Part shown: piece by piece, positions 16,945 to 26,874 of the stretch
Layout of the letters: each line of letters begins with the position of its first letter
Numbering within the stretch: the first letter of the stretch is position 1
Source of the DNA: an uncultured Blautia sp.
Lineage (GTDB): Bacteria > Bacillota > Clostridia > Lachnospirales > Lachnospiraceae
DNA length: 43,536 bases
Direction: 5' to 3'
Assembly (NCBI GenBank): GCA_945864225.1
Contig: CAMBAL010000017.1
Span: 1-43,536, forward strand
Program-made: the position numbers and the translations under genes
The notes under the pieces: model-generated
Databases searched by the model: none
What the model saw: only the letters and a program-made list of their open reading frames with translations
Told to the model about the DNA's origin: nothing

Positions 16945-19900
16945 TTGAATTTTACACATCTTCATGTCCATACAGAATACAGCCTTTTGGACGGCTCAAA
17001 TAAAATAAAAGAATATGTATCCAGAGTGAAGGAACTGGGCATGGACAGTGCGGCAATCACTGATCATGGCGTCATGTATGGTGTGATTGATTTTTACCGT
17101 GCTGCCAGAGATGCCGGGATTAATCCGATTCTCGGATGCGAGGTTTATGTGGCGCCCGGATCCCGATTTGACAGAGAAGTGGGCAGCGGTGATGACCGTT
17201 ATTATCATCTGGTTCTCCTGGCAGAAAATAATCAGGGTTACAGCAACCTGATGAAAATCGTATCCAAGGGCTTTGTGGAAGGATTTTATTACAAACCGAG
17301 GGTAGATCTGGAAATACTGGAAAAATATCACGAAGGAATTATTGCTCTCAGTGCCTGTCTTGCCGGTGAGGTGGCGAAATATCTTACCAGAGGCATGTAT
17401 GAGGACGGGAAGGCAGCAGCTCTGCGATATCAGGATATTTTTGGAAAAGGCAATTTTTTCCTGGAACTTCAGGACCATGGAATTCCGGAGCAGCAGAATG
17501 TGAACCAGCAGCTTCTGCGTATGCATCAGGAGACAGGAATCGAACTGGTTGCCACTAATGATGTGCATTATACCTATGCGGAGGATGCGCAGCCTCACGA
17601 TATTCTTCTCTGCCTTCAGACCGGCAAAAAGCTTGCAGATGAGGACCGCATGCGTTATGAGGGCGGTCAGTATTATGTGAAATCTCCGGAAGAAATGGCA
17701 CAATTATTTCCCTATGCGCTGGAGGCTCTTGAGAATACGCACAAGATTGCACAGCGCTGTCATGTGGAAATCGAATTTGGTGTGACCAAGCTTCCGAAAT
17801 ATGATGTTCCTGACGGATATACATCCTGGGAGTATCTGAATAAGCTCTGTTTTGAGGGTCTGGAACGTCTGTACCATCCGGTGACGCAGGAACTGAGAGA
17901 ACGTCTGGAGTATGAATTATCCACGATCAAAAACATGGGGTACGTGGATTATTTCCTTATTGTATGGGATTTTATCAAATATGCCCGCGACAATGATATT
18001 ATGGTGGGGCCGGGACGTGGTTCCGCAGCGGGAAGCCTTGTGGCGTATACGCTGGGGATCACACAGCTTGATCCGATCAAATATGACCTTCTGTTTGAGC
18101 GTTTCCTGAATCCGGAACGAGTGTCCATGCCGGATATTGACGTGGATTTCTGCTTTGAACGCCGACAGGAAGTCATTGATTATGTTGTCCGCAAATACGG
18201 CAAGGATCGTGTGGTACAGATTGTTACTTTCGGTACTCTGGCGGCCCGTGGAGTGATCCGTGATGTGGGCCGTGTTCTGGATATGCCGTATGCTCAGGTG
18301 GATACCATTGCCAAAATGATTCCTCAGGAGCTGAACATTACCATTGACAAAGCACTGGAAATGAATCCGGAGCTGCGTAAGGCTTATGAGGAACAGGAGG
18401 ATGTTCATTATCTCATCGATATGGCGAAGCATCTGGAGGGACTGCCCCGTCATACGTCCATGCATGCTGCGGGTGTTGTTATCAGCCAGAAGGATGTGGA
18501 TGAATATGTTCCGCTTTCCCGGGCGCAGGACGGTTCCATTACCACACAGTTTACCATGACGACTCTGGAGGAACTGGGACTTCTGAAAATGGATTTCCTG
18601 GGACTTCGGACATTGACGGTTATCCAGAATGCGGTAAGACTGATTGAAAAAGATACGGGCGCTCATCTGGATATGCAGTTTATTGATTATAATGACAAAA
18701 AAGTTCTGGATTCCCTTGGAACCGGCCGTTCAGACGGTGTGTTCCAGCTGGAAAGTGCGGGCATGAAGAACTTTATGAAAGAGCTGAAGCCTCAGAGCCT
18801 GGAGGATGTAATTGCGGGTATTTCCCTGTATCGTCCGGGCCCGATGGATTTCATTCCTCAATACATTCGCGGCAAAAATCGTCCGGATACGATCCGTTAT
18901 GACTGCCCGCAGCTGGAACCGATTCTGAAGCCGACTTACGGCTGTATCGTATATCAGGAACAGGTAATGCAGATTGTGCGGAATCTGGCGGGATATACCC
19001 TTGGACGAAGTGACCTGGTGCGCCGTGCCATGTCCAAGAAAAAAGCCTCCGTCATGGAGAAAGAGCGGCAGAATTTTGTTTACGGAAATCCGGAAGAGGG
19101 AGTTCCGGGCTGTATTGCCAACGGAATTTCGGAAAAGACAGCGAATAAGATTTATGACGATATGACGGATTTCGCCAAATATGCGTTTAACAAGTCTCAT
19201 GCGGCGGCTTATGCAGTGGTTTCTTATCAGACTGCTTTTCTGAAATACTATTATCCGGTGGAATTTATGGCTGCGCTTATGACGTCCGTCATTGAAATGC
19301 CGAACAAAGTTGCAGAGTATATTCTGGTCTGCCGTCAGATGGGAATCAAAATTCTTCCTCCGGATATCAACTGCGGGGAATATGGATTTTCCGTGGATAA
19401 CGGCTGTATCCGATATGGCTTGTCTGCAATCAAGAGTGTTGGAAGACCGGTCATCGAAGCGCTTGTTCAGGAACGGAAAGAACGGGGAGAGTACCGTTCT
19501 CTCAAAGATTTTATCGAACGCATGACGCAGAGCATGAATAAACGTGCCATTGAGAATTTTATCAAGGCTGGTGCGCTTGACTGTCTTGAGGGAAATCGCC
19601 GTCAGAAGATGACAGTCTACACACAGATTGTGGACAGTATCAATCAGGACAAAAAGCATTCCATGGCAGGACAGCTCAGTCTGTTTGACATTGCCAGTGA
19701 GGAGAATAAGAAGGAATTTGAGATCCGCATGCCCAATGTGGAGGAATACGACAAAGAGGAACTTCTTGCTTTTGAAAAAGAAGTTCTGGGTATTTATCTA
19801 AGCGGACATCCTCTGGAAAAATACCGAAGTGCCATGGAAAAAACCATCACTGCGAAGTCCACAGATTTTCAGCAGGATGAAGAAACCGGATATCCTCATG

Positions 19901-20412
19901 TGATGGATGGACAGAAAGTCATCATCGGCGGTATGATTACGGATAAAACCATCAAATATACGAAAAATAATAAAGTCATGGCATTTCTTACTGTGGAGGA
20001 TCTGGTGGGAACTGTGGAAGTTGTTGTTTTCCCGAGAGATTATGAGAAATGGCAGACGATGATTGGCGAAGAAGCCCGGGTATTTATCCAGGGCCGTGTT
20101 TCAGCAGAGGATGACAAAGCCAGCAAGATGATTTTGGAAAAGGTTCGTTCCTTTGATGACATTCCTAAGGAATTGTGGTTCCAGTTCCGTGACCGGGAAG
20201 AATACGCCGAAAAAGGTCCGCAGCTTCTGGAGGAACTCCGCAGATATCCGGGCGGGGACAGCGTTGTGATCTATCTGCGTGATGTAAAGGCCATGAAGAA
20301 GCTTCCGGTTGGTTATCAAGTACAAATTCAGGATTCCTGGGTCAATGAAATGAAGAAAAAATATGGAAGTTCCAATGTTAAAGTTGTGGAAAGAGTATTG
20401 AAAAACTTTTAA
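16945..20412 (+). CDS. dnaE: DNA polymerase III alpha subunit
   Basis: Replicative/error-prone C-family DNA polymerase of 1155 residues, normal length for DnaE and clearly not PolC. The N-terminal PHP domain begins HLHVHTEYSLLDG (about 5-17). The palm holds the catalytic motif PDIDVDF at residues 396-402 and GRGSAAGSLVAY. The C terminus carries helix-hairpin-helix and OB segments (QKVIIGGMITDKTIKYTKNN). The start is TTG, supported by acaggag at 16932-16938 and by the PHP motif beginning right after. It follows the S1-domain gene by 66 bases, which contain a hairpin, and precedes pfkA. Confidence 0.97.
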   Translation: MNFTHLHVHTEYSLLDGSNKIKEYVSRVKELGMDSAAITDHGVMYGVIDFYRAARDAGINPILGCEVYVAPGSRFDREVGSGDDRYYHLVLLAENNQGYSNLMKIVSKGFVEGFYYKPRVDLEILEKYHEGIIALSACLAGEVAKYLTRGMYEDGKAAALRYQDIFGKGNFFLELQDHGIPEQQNVNQQLLRMHQETGIELVATNDVHYTYAEDAQPHDILLCLQTGKKLADEDRMRYEGGQYYVKSPEEMAQLFPYALEALENTHKIAQRCHVEIEFGVTKLPKYDVPDGYTSWEYLNKLCFEGLERLYHPVTQELRERLEYELSTIKNMGYVDYFLIVWDFIKYARDNDIMVGPGRGSAAGSLVAYTLGITQLDPIKYDLLFERFLNPERVSMPDIDVDFCFERRQEVIDYVVRKYGKDRVVQIVTFGTLAARGVIRDVGRVLDMPYAQVDTIAKMIPQELNITIDKALEMNPELRKAYEEQEDVHYLIDMAKHLEGLPRHTSMHAAGVVISQKDVDEYVPLSRAQDGSITTQFTMTTLEELGLLKMDFLGLRTLTVIQNAVRLIEKDTGAHLDMQFIDYNDKKVLDSLGTGRSDGVFQLESAGMKNFMKELKPQSLEDVIAGISLYRPGPMDFIPQYIRGKNRPDTIRYDCPQLEPILKPTYGCIVYQEQVMQIVRNLAGYTLGRSDLVRRAMSKKKASVMEKERQNFVYGNPEEGVPGCIANGISEKTANKIYDDMTDFAKYAFNKSHAAAYAVVSYQTAFLKYYYPVEFMAALMTSVIEMPNKVAEYILVCRQMGIKILPPDINCGEYGFSVDNGCIRYGLSAIKSVGRPVIEALVQERKERGEYRSLKDFIERMTQSMNKRAIENFIKAGALDCLEGNRRQKMTVYTQIVDSINQDKKHSMAGQLSLFDIASEENKKEFEIRMPNVEEYDKEELLAFEKEVLGIYLSGHPLEKYRSAMEKTITAKSTDFQQDEETGYPHVMDGQKVIIGGMITDKTIKYTKNNKVMAFLTVEDLVGTVEVVVFPRDYEKWQTMIGEEARVFIQGRVSAEDDKASKMILEKVRSFDDIPKELWFQFRDREEYAEKGPQLLEELRRYPGGDSVVIYLRDVKAMKKLPVGYQVQIQDSWVNEMKKKYGSSNVKVVERVLKNF

Positions 20413-20513
20413 AAATGCTATACACTATATCCGAATATGTGTACTATTGGAAGTTTCAGCAGCCCGGCAGAGGGGCGGCTGGCTGACAGAATGAAAAGAT
20501 GGAGGACAAAATT

Positions 20514-21503
20514 ATGGCAGATAACAAAATTAAGACCATTGGTGTACTGACCAGTGGTGGTGATGCACCTGGTATGAATGCCGCGATCCGTGCCGTTGTA
20601 AGAAGAGGATTAGCTCAGGGCCTGAATGTAAAGGGTATTCTGAAGGGATATAATGGATTATTAAATGAAGAAATTATTGATATGACTGCCAAAGATGTTT
20701 CAGATACCATTGAACGCGGCGGTACTATCCTGTATACTGCACGATGCGCAGAATTCCGTACACTGGAAGGACAGCAGAGGGGTGCAGAAATCTGCAAAAA
20801 ACATGGAATCGACGGTCTGGTAGTCATTGGTGGTGACGGTTCTTTTGCAGGTGCACAGAAACTGGCAAACCTTGGAGTAAACACTATCGGTGTTCCTGGA
20901 ACCATCGACCTGGATATCGCATGTACAGAGTATACCATCGGATTTGATACAGCAGTAAATACCGCTATGGAAGCCATCGATAAAGTACGTGATACTTCTA
21001 CTTCTCATGAGAGATGCAGTATCATCGAGGTTATGGGACGCGGCGCCGGCTATCTTGCACTGTGGTGCGGTATTGCCAATGGAGCAGAAGACGTACTGAT
21101 TCCGGAGAAATATGATTATGATGAACAGAAGCTGATCAATAACATCATCGAGAGCCGTAAGCGCGGTAAGAAACATCATATCATCATTAATGCAGAAGGT
21201 ATCGGACATTCTGAGGCAATGGCAAAACGTATTGAAGCAGCAACCGGTATTGAGACCCGTGCTACGATTCTCGGACACATGCAGCGTGGTGGTAACCCGA
21301 CATGTAAGGACAGAGTATACGCATCCATGATGGGAGCTATGGCTGTAGACCTTCTTGTTGCAGGCAAGAGCTGCCGTGTAGTAGGATACCGTCACGGTGA
21401 ATTTGTAGATTTTGATATTAATGAGGCGCTGGCTATGAGCAAGAACGTGGATCCGTTCATGTGGGAAGTTAACCAGTCTCTTTCTCATAATTACAATAAA
21501 TAA
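20514..21503 (+). CDS. pfkA: ATP-dependent 6-phosphofructokinase
   Basis: Glycolytic kinase making fructose 1,6-bisphosphate, 329 residues. The N terminus has the ATP-site loop GVLTSGGDAPGMNAAIR. GGDGS (Gly109) and PGT (Gly129) are the residues associated with ATP rather than pyrophosphate use. The catalytic loop reads GTIDLDIACTEY: the catalytic Asp132 and Asp134 are kept, but the residue between them is Leu133 instead of the usual Asn. MGRGAGYLA is the substrate-binding motif. The start at 20514 has ggagg at 20501-20505. Its stop is only two bases before the KtrB start, implying cotranscription with potassium uptake. Confidence 0.96.
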   Translation: MADNKIKTIGVLTSGGDAPGMNAAIRAVVRRGLAQGLNVKGILKGYNGLLNEEIIDMTAKDVSDTIERGGTILYTARCAEFRTLEGQQRGAEICKKHGIDGLVVIGGDGSFAGAQKLANLGVNTIGVPGTIDLDIACTEYTIGFDTAVNTAMEAIDKVRDTSTSHERCSIIEVMGRGAGYLALWCGIANGAEDVLIPEKYDYDEQKLINNIIESRKRGKKHHIIINAEGIGHSEAMAKRIEAATGIETRATILGHMQRGGNPTCKDRVYASMMGAMAVDLLVAGKSCRVVGYRHGEFVDFDINEALAMSKNVDPFMWEVNQSLSHNYNK

Positions 21504-21505
21504 TA

Positions 21506-22894
21506 ATGTATCAGAAATTTATCAGCAGATTACGTAAGATGACAACTGCCCAGGTAATTACCTGCGGCTTTGCAGTACTGATTCTGATAGGAGGGATCAT
21601 TCTCCGGATGCCGTTCTGTACGGCTCCGGGGCAGAGTACCTCTTTTACAGATGCTGTTTTTGCAGCAACGACATGTATCTGTGTTACCGGACTTGTGACT
21701 GTCACAACGGCGACACACTGGACTCTGGCCGGCAAGATCGTGATGCTTATTCTCATACAGATAGGCGGGATCGGATTTATTGCGTTTGCCAGTATTATTT
21801 TTATTACTCTGCGCAAAAAAATCTCCATGCGCAGCAGAAAAATGATACAGGAATCCTACAATCTTGATCAGATGTCCGGTCTTGTGACTCTGGTAAAGAA
21901 AGTCGTTGCGTGTGTGTTCGGCGCTGAGGCGATCGGCGCTGTGTGTTATGCATTTTGTTTCATACCGGAGTTTGGTTTGGTGAAAGGAATCTGGCAGTCT
22001 GTTTTCACTTCCGTATCTGCTTTCTGCAATGCAGGTGTCGATATTCTTGGTGAAAACAGCCTTATGCCCTATGTGGATGATCCGGCAGTCAATTTTATCA
22101 CGATTATGCTGATTATCACAGCCGGTCTGGGATTCATTGTCTGGTGGGATGTGGCGGACAAAATCAGGAAGGTTTTCCGAAGAGAGCTTTCTGTTCATCG
22201 GGTATTTCGCAGCCTGCGTCTTCACAGCAAGCTGGTTCTTACGACTACAGCAGTTCTTGTGCTGGGCGGAACCGTTCTTATCTTTCTCTTTGAGTACAAC
22301 AATCCCCGAACTATGGCGCATATGCCGCTCTGGCAGAAACTTATGGCATCTCTTTTTCAGTCAGTTACCACCAGAACAGCAGGTTTTCTGACAATCGATC
22401 AGGCGGCTTTTTCCGGTGCATCGGTGCTTTTATGTCTGTTTTTAATGTTTATCGGCGGTTCCCCCATGGGAACAGCTGGCGGAATGAAGACCACGACAGT
22501 TGCAGTGATGTTTTTGAATGTGGTATCCAATCTCCGGGGGAAGGAAGATGTGGAATTTCGTCACAGAAGAATCCGCAGTCATTATATCCGTTCAGCAGTT
22601 GTGATTATGGGAACGGGATTCGGAATTCTTCTTATGATGAGTATGCTTTTGGCAGCAGCAATGCCGGAAACATCTCTTATTGATATTGTTTATGAAATTA
22701 CATCTGCCATTGCAACGGTGGGGTTGTCCAGAGGGCTGACATCCAGGCTTACTTTGGCAGGCAAATGGATTGTGATTCTGACCATGTATCTGGGAAGAAT
22801 CGGACCGATGACTCTTGGCATGGCAGTGGTTGTCCGGGCACAGAAGCGTTCGGAGAAGGCGCAGCTGGCAGCTGAGGATATCATGATTGGATAA
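21506..22894 (+). CDS. ktrB: Potassium uptake channel subunit KtrB/TrkH
   Basis: Integral membrane K+ translocator of 462 residues, KtrB-like in length. The four pore-loop segments are visible: AATTCICVTGLVTV, SVSAFCNAGVDI, SVTTRTAGFLTI and TSAIATVGLSRGLT. It opens with a first membrane helix VITCGFAVLILIGGIILRMP. It pairs with the KtrA gating protein directly downstream. No clear ribosome site stands before the ATG, two bases after the pfkA stop, so translation is probably coupled to pfkA. Confidence 0.93.
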   Translation: MYQKFISRLRKMTTAQVITCGFAVLILIGGIILRMPFCTAPGQSTSFTDAVFAATTCICVTGLVTVTTATHWTLAGKIVMLILIQIGGIGFIAFASIIFITLRKKISMRSRKMIQESYNLDQMSGLVTLVKKVVACVFGAEAIGAVCYAFCFIPEFGLVKGIWQSVFTSVSAFCNAGVDILGENSLMPYVDDPAVNFITIMLIITAGLGFIVWWDVADKIRKVFRRELSVHRVFRSLRLHSKLVLTTTAVLVLGGTVLIFLFEYNNPRTMAHMPLWQKLMASLFQSVTTRTAGFLTIDQAAFSGASVLLCLFLMFIGGSPMGTAGGMKTTTVAVMFLNVVSNLRGKEDVEFRHRRIRSHYIRSAVVIMGTGFGILLMMSMLLAAAMPETSLIDIVYEITSAIATVGLSRGLTSRLTLAGKWIVILTMYLGRIGPMTLGMAVVVRAQKRSEKAQLAAEDIMIG

Positions 22895-22911
22895 ACCTGT
22901 AAGGAGAAGAT

Positions 22912-23565
22912 ATGAAAGATAAATCGTTTGCGGTGATCGGCCTGGGACAGTTTGGTATGACACTGGCTACTACACTGGCGGAGAGTGACAACGATGTCCT
23001 GGTGATTGACGATAAGGAAGAAAATATTCAAGAAATTTCAGAAAAAGTGACATATGCGGTCAGGGCCGATGTACGGGAACCGGGAATTCTGGAAACTCTT
23101 GGTGTTCAGAACGTGGATGTGGCAATTATTGCAGTCGCTGAAAACATGGAAGCCAGCATTATGGCTACCATGCAGGCTAAGGACTTGGGAGTTCCTTATG
23201 TTATGGCGAAGGCAATGAACAGTCTGCACGGAAGGATTCTCAGCAAGATCGGAGCGGATAATGTAATCTATCCGGAGCAGTCCATGGGTCTGCGAGTTGC
23301 GAAGAATCTGATGTCCGGCGGATTTCTTGATATTTTTGAACTTTCTTCGGAGTTCAGTATTGCCGAGTTCCGCATACCCGAGAAGTGGGTGGGAAAAACC
23401 CTCAGTTCTCTTAAGGTTCGTGAGAAACATAAGATTAATGTCATCGGTATTAAGAAGAATGATGAAGTGCGTGTGGATTTGAATCCGGAGGAAAAATTGC
23501 CGGATGAATGTACTTTGATCGCAGTTGGAAAAAATAAAGATCTGAATCAGACCCATTCATTCTGA
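22912..23565 (+). CDS. ktrA: Potassium uptake regulatory subunit KtrA/TrkA
   Basis: Cytosolic RCK protein of 217 residues that gates KtrB. The RCK_N Rossmann motif AVIGLGQFGMTLATTLAE (about 6-23) binds nucleotide, with the acidic end of the second strand in VLVIDDKEE. The C-terminal RCK_C domain starts near residue 135 (IFELSSEFSIAEFRIPEKWVG). Ribosome site aaggaga 22900-22906. Separated from ktrB by 17 bases. Confidence 0.94.
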   Translation: MKDKSFAVIGLGQFGMTLATTLAESDNDVLVIDDKEENIQEISEKVTYAVRADVREPGILETLGVQNVDVAIIAVAENMEASIMATMQAKDLGVPYVMAKAMNSLHGRILSKIGADNVIYPEQSMGLRVAKNLMSGGFLDIFELSSEFSIAEFRIPEKWVGKTLSSLKVREKHKINVIGIKKNDEVRVDLNPEEKLPDECTLIAVGKNKDLNQTHSF

Positions 23566-23594
23566 ATACCAGGAAGAAAAGCAGAGGATCATTT

Positions 23595-24371
23595 ATGATT
23601 ACCAGTTTGAATAATGAACAGGTAAAGAATATTATACAGTTGAATCAGAAGACAAAAGCCCGGAAAAAACAAGGGCTTTTTGTTGCAGAAGGAAGGAAAA
23701 TGTTCGCAGAGGCACCCCGTGACTGGATTTCAAGAGTTTATGTGACGGAGAGTCTGTCTGAAGACGAGGAACTGATGGAGCATGTACGGGAACTGCCGTA
23801 TGAAATCGTGGCGGATGGAGTTTTCCGACAGATGAGTGATACGCTGACTCCACAGGGAATCCTTACCGTTCTGAAAACACCGTCTTATACATTGGAAGAT
23901 ATTTTTCGCAAAGAGCATCCGTTTGTGATGGTGCTGGAGGACCTGCAGGACCCGGGAAATGCGGGGACGATTTTTCGGACAGGAGAAGGGGCAGGTGTGG
24001 ATGGAATTCTTCTTACAAAAACCTGTGTGGATGTGACAAATCCGAAGGTTATCCGTTCCACCATGGGTTCTGTGTACAGAATGCCTTTTCTATATGTGGA
24101 AGATGTGGTATCATTAAAAGAGAGTTTTTGTGAAAAAAATATCCGCACATATGCAGCTCATCTGAAGGGTAAAAACTTTTATGATGGGGAAGACTATCGG
24201 GGAGGAACCGCGTTTCTGATCGGAAACGAGGGGAATGGACTGAGTGAAGAGGCGGCCTCGGCAGCGGACTGTCTGATAAAAATTCCCATGTGCGGCAGAG
24301 TGGAATCTCTCAATGCTGCGATGGCAGCAGGAATTCTGATGTATGAAGCAGCGCGTCAGCGCAGGAACTGA
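23595..24371 (+). CDS. TrmH/SpoU family RNA 2'-O-methyltransferase
   Basis: RNA ribose methyltransferase of 258 residues. The N-terminal substrate-binding domain starts ITSLNNEQVKNIIQLNQKT. The SPOUT catalytic domain has the three knot motifs: LEDLQDPGNAGTIFRTGEG (motif 1), FLIGNEGNGLS (motif 2) and IPMCGRVESLNAAMAAGI (motif 3). Members act on 23S rRNA or tRNA; the target is not known. It follows ktrA by 29 bases and is probably in the same transcript. Confidence 0.92.
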   Translation: MITSLNNEQVKNIIQLNQKTKARKKQGLFVAEGRKMFAEAPRDWISRVYVTESLSEDEELMEHVRELPYEIVADGVFRQMSDTLTPQGILTVLKTPSYTLEDIFRKEHPFVMVLEDLQDPGNAGTIFRTGEGAGVDGILLTKTCVDVTNPKVIRSTMGSVYRMPFLYVEDVVSLKESFCEKNIRTYAAHLKGKNFYDGEDYRGGTAFLIGNEGNGLSEEAASAADCLIKIPMCGRVESLNAAMAAGILMYEAARQRRN

Positions 24372-24474
24372 GAGAGGTGCAGTTCCATGAAGAAATTCAT
24401 CATTACATCTGAATGAGTTTTATCAGATGATGATGGAAATGTCTGGCAGAGCATATACGGGAAGGGGGAATTTT

Positions 24475-24912
24475 ATGGATCCGTTCATATGGCTCGCAAT
24501 ACTTGCGGTATTACTGGTCACAGAAGCGATTACGGCAGGACTGACAACCATCTGGTTTGCCGGAGGTGCACTTGTGGCGGCAGTTGCGTCCTATTTCGGG
24601 GCAGGACTGATTACTCAGCTGATGCTGCTTTTGTGTGTATCACTGGTGCTTCTGATTTTTACAAGACCGGCTGCAGTGAAGTTTATGAACAAAGGTGTAA
24701 CAAAAACCAATGCAGAGAGCCTGATCGGCAGAAAAGCCGTTGTCATTCAGACGATTGACAATCTGGCACAGACCGGACAGGTGAGAATCAGTGATATTGA
24801 GTGGATGGCAAGAACGGCTTCTGATGGTATTGTAATCCCGGAAAATGCAGTTGTTATGGTAAAAGAAATACAGGGTGTAAAATTAATTGTTGAAGAAGTA
24901 CAGGAGGGTTAA
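24475..24912 (+). CDS. NfeD family membrane protein
   Basis: Short NfeD protein of 145 residues. Its N-terminal part has two or three membrane helices (FIWLAILAVLLVTEAITAGL; LITQLMLLLCVSLVLLIFT), followed by a soluble OB-fold domain (LIGRKAVVIQTIDNLAQTGQVR to the end). These proteins act with SPFH/stomatin proteins in membrane organisation, and the next gene is such a protein, starting 3 bases after this stop. The start at 24475 has aaggggg (24463-24469); an upstream ATG at 24427 lacks support. Confidence 0.88.
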   Translation: MDPFIWLAILAVLLVTEAITAGLTTIWFAGGALVAAVASYFGAGLITQLMLLLCVSLVLLIFTRPAAVKFMNKGVTKTNAESLIGRKAVVIQTIDNLAQTGQVRISDIEWMARTASDGIVIPENAVVMVKEIQGVKLIVEEVQEG

Positions 24913-24915
24913 GTG

Positions 24916-25848
24916 ATGGGAAAAGGTATTTTTGTTATTATTTTATTGGTACTTTTGCTGTGGATTCTGGCATCGTGCATCAGAATCGTGCCGCAGGCCT
25001 ATGCGGTTGTTTTGGAACGCCTTGGCGCATACCGTGCTACGTGGAACACAGGTATTCACTTTAAGGTTCCGTTTATTGAGCGTGCAGCTAGAAAAGTCAA
25101 CCTGAAGGAACAGGTCGTAGATTTTCCGCCGCAGCCGGTGATTACCAAGGATAATGTTACTATGCAGATCGATACAGTGGTATTTTTCCAGATCACAGAT
25201 CCCAAGCTGTATGCTTACGGTGTGGAAAATCCAATCATGGCAATCGAAAATCTTTCTGCGACTACACTCCGTAACATTATTGGTGATATGGAACTGGATG
25301 AAACTCTGACTTCCCGTGAGGTGATCAATACCAAGATGCGCGCATCTCTGGATGTTGCCACAGATCCGTGGGGAATCAAAGTGAATCGTGTGGAATTGAA
25401 GAATATTATTCCTCCGGCAGCTATTCAGGATGCCATGGAGAAACAGATGAAAGCAGAACGTGAGCGCCGTGAGGCGATTCTGATCGCAGAAGGTGAGAAG
25501 CGGTCTACCATTCTTGTGGCAGAAGGTAAGAAACAGTCTGCAATTCTTGATGCGGAAGCAGAGAAACAGGCAGCGATCCTTCGTGCGGAGGCTCAGAAGG
25601 AGCGTATGATCAAAGAAGCGGAAGGTCAGGCAGAAGCAGTGCTGAAAGTACAGAAGGCAACCGCAGAAGGTATCCGTATGATCAAGGAAGCCGGTGCAGA
25701 TCAGTCGGTTCTTACGCTGAAGAGTCTGGAGGCCTTTGCAAAAGCTGCTGACGGCAAGGCAACGAAGCTGATCATTCCGTCAGATATTCAGGGAATCGCA
25801 GGTCTTGCGGCATCTCTGAAAGAAATTGTTAAGGATGAGGAAAAATAA
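24916..25848 (+). CDS. SPFH/stomatin-like membrane protein
   Basis: Stomatin/QmcA-like protein of 310 residues: one N-terminal membrane helix (FVIILLVLLLWILASCIRIV), an SPFH domain (about 25-190; VVLERLGAYRATWNTGIHFK, VVDFPPQPVITKDNVTM), then a long Ala/Glu/Lys-rich coiled coil (about 175-250) with repeats of the form ILxAEgeK. It should oligomerise into membrane microdomains with NfeD. I prefer ATG 24916 to GTG 24913 because ggaggg (24903-24908) is then 7 bases away. Confidence 0.9.
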   Translation: MGKGIFVIILLVLLLWILASCIRIVPQAYAVVLERLGAYRATWNTGIHFKVPFIERAARKVNLKEQVVDFPPQPVITKDNVTMQIDTVVFFQITDPKLYAYGVENPIMAIENLSATTLRNIIGDMELDETLTSREVINTKMRASLDVATDPWGIKVNRVELKNIIPPAAIQDAMEKQMKAERERREAILIAEGEKRSTILVAEGKKQSAILDAEAEKQAAILRAEAQKERMIKEAEGQAEAVLKVQKATAEGIRMIKEAGADQSVLTLKSLEAFAKAADGKATKLIIPSDIQGIAGLAASLKEIVKDEEK

Positions 25849-25875
25849 TATAGAACCACAGAGGAGGAGATTATT

Positions 25876-26874
25876 ATGAATTTAAAAGGACGGAATTTCC
25901 TGACACTGAAAGATTACACACCGGAGGAAATCGTATATCTTCTGGATTTGTCTGCAGATTTGAAGGCTAAGAAAAAAGCCGGTGAACTGCATGAGTATTA
26001 CAAAGGCAAAAATATTGCACTGATTTTTGAAAAAACCAGTACCAGAACACGCTGTGCCTTTGAAGTGGCAGCACATGATCTGGGCATGGGAAGCACATAT
26101 CTGGATCCGACAGGTTCTCAGATCGGCAAGAAAGAGAGTATTGCTGACACGGCGAGAGTTCTTGGAAGAATGTTTGACGGTATTGAATATCGCGGATTTG
26201 GACAGGAAATCGTGGAAGAACTTGCGAAACATGCGGGTGTTCCTGTATGGAACGGTCTGACCAATGAATATCATCCGACTCAGATGCTGGCCGATATGCT
26301 GACCATTCGCGAGCATTTCGGCAGACTGGAAGGAATCCGTCTGGTTTATATGGGTGATGCCCGCTACAATATGGGAAATTCCCTGATGGTAGCTTGTTCC
26401 AAGCTTGGCATGCATTTTACCGCATGCACGACGAAGAAATATTTCCCGAATGAAGAACTGGTTGCACAGTGCCAGGAATGGGCGGAGGCTTCCGGCGGTT
26501 CTGTCACTCTGACAGAGGATGCGATGGAAGGAACCAGAAATGCGGACGTGATCTATACGGACGTATGGGTTTCCATGGGTGAGCCGGACGAAGTATGGGA
26601 AGAAAGAATCCGTGAGCTGACACCATATAAAGTTACGAAGGAAATCATGGCAAATGCCGGAGAAAATGCAATTTTCCTGCACTGTCTGCCTGCATTCCAC
26701 GATCTGAAGACAAAGATCGGCAAGGAAATGGGAGAGCGCTTCCAGCTTACTGATATGGAAGTAACGGATGAGGTATTTGAGTCTGCGCAGTCAAAAGTTT
26801 TTGATGAGGCAGAGAACCGTATGCATACCATCAAAGCGGTAATGGTGGCAACTTTGGGTGAGCCGGAGAGATGA
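25876..26874 (+). CDS. argF: Ornithine carbamoyltransferase
   Basis: Makes citrulline from ornithine and carbamoyl phosphate, 332 residues. The carbamoyl-phosphate motif STRTR is near residues 55-59 in [16 protein letters not shown]. Also seen are [20 protein letters not shown] (about 134-144) and the ornithine-binding/catalytic HCLPAFHD near 272-279. Ribosome site gaggagga at 25861-25868. It overlaps birA by 4 bases (ATGA), so the two are translationally coupled. No other arginine genes are nearby; a catabolic (arcB) role is possible but not indicated. Confidence 0.94.
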   Translation: MNLKGRNFLTLKDYTPEEIVYLLDLSADLKAKKKAGELHEYYKGKNIALIFEKTSTRTRCAFEVAAHDLGMGSTYLDPTGSQIGKKESIADTARVLGRMFDGIEYRGFGQEIVEELAKHAGVPVWNGLTNEYHPTQMLADMLTIREHFGRLEGIRLVYMGDARYNMGNSLMVACSKLGMHFTACTTKKYFPNEELVAQCQEWAEASGGSVTLTEDAMEGTRNADVIYTDVWVSMGEPDEVWEERIRELTPYKVTKEIMANAGENAIFLHCLPAFHDLKTKIGKEMGERFQLTDMEVTDEVFESAQSKVFDEAENRMHTIKAVMVATLGEPER

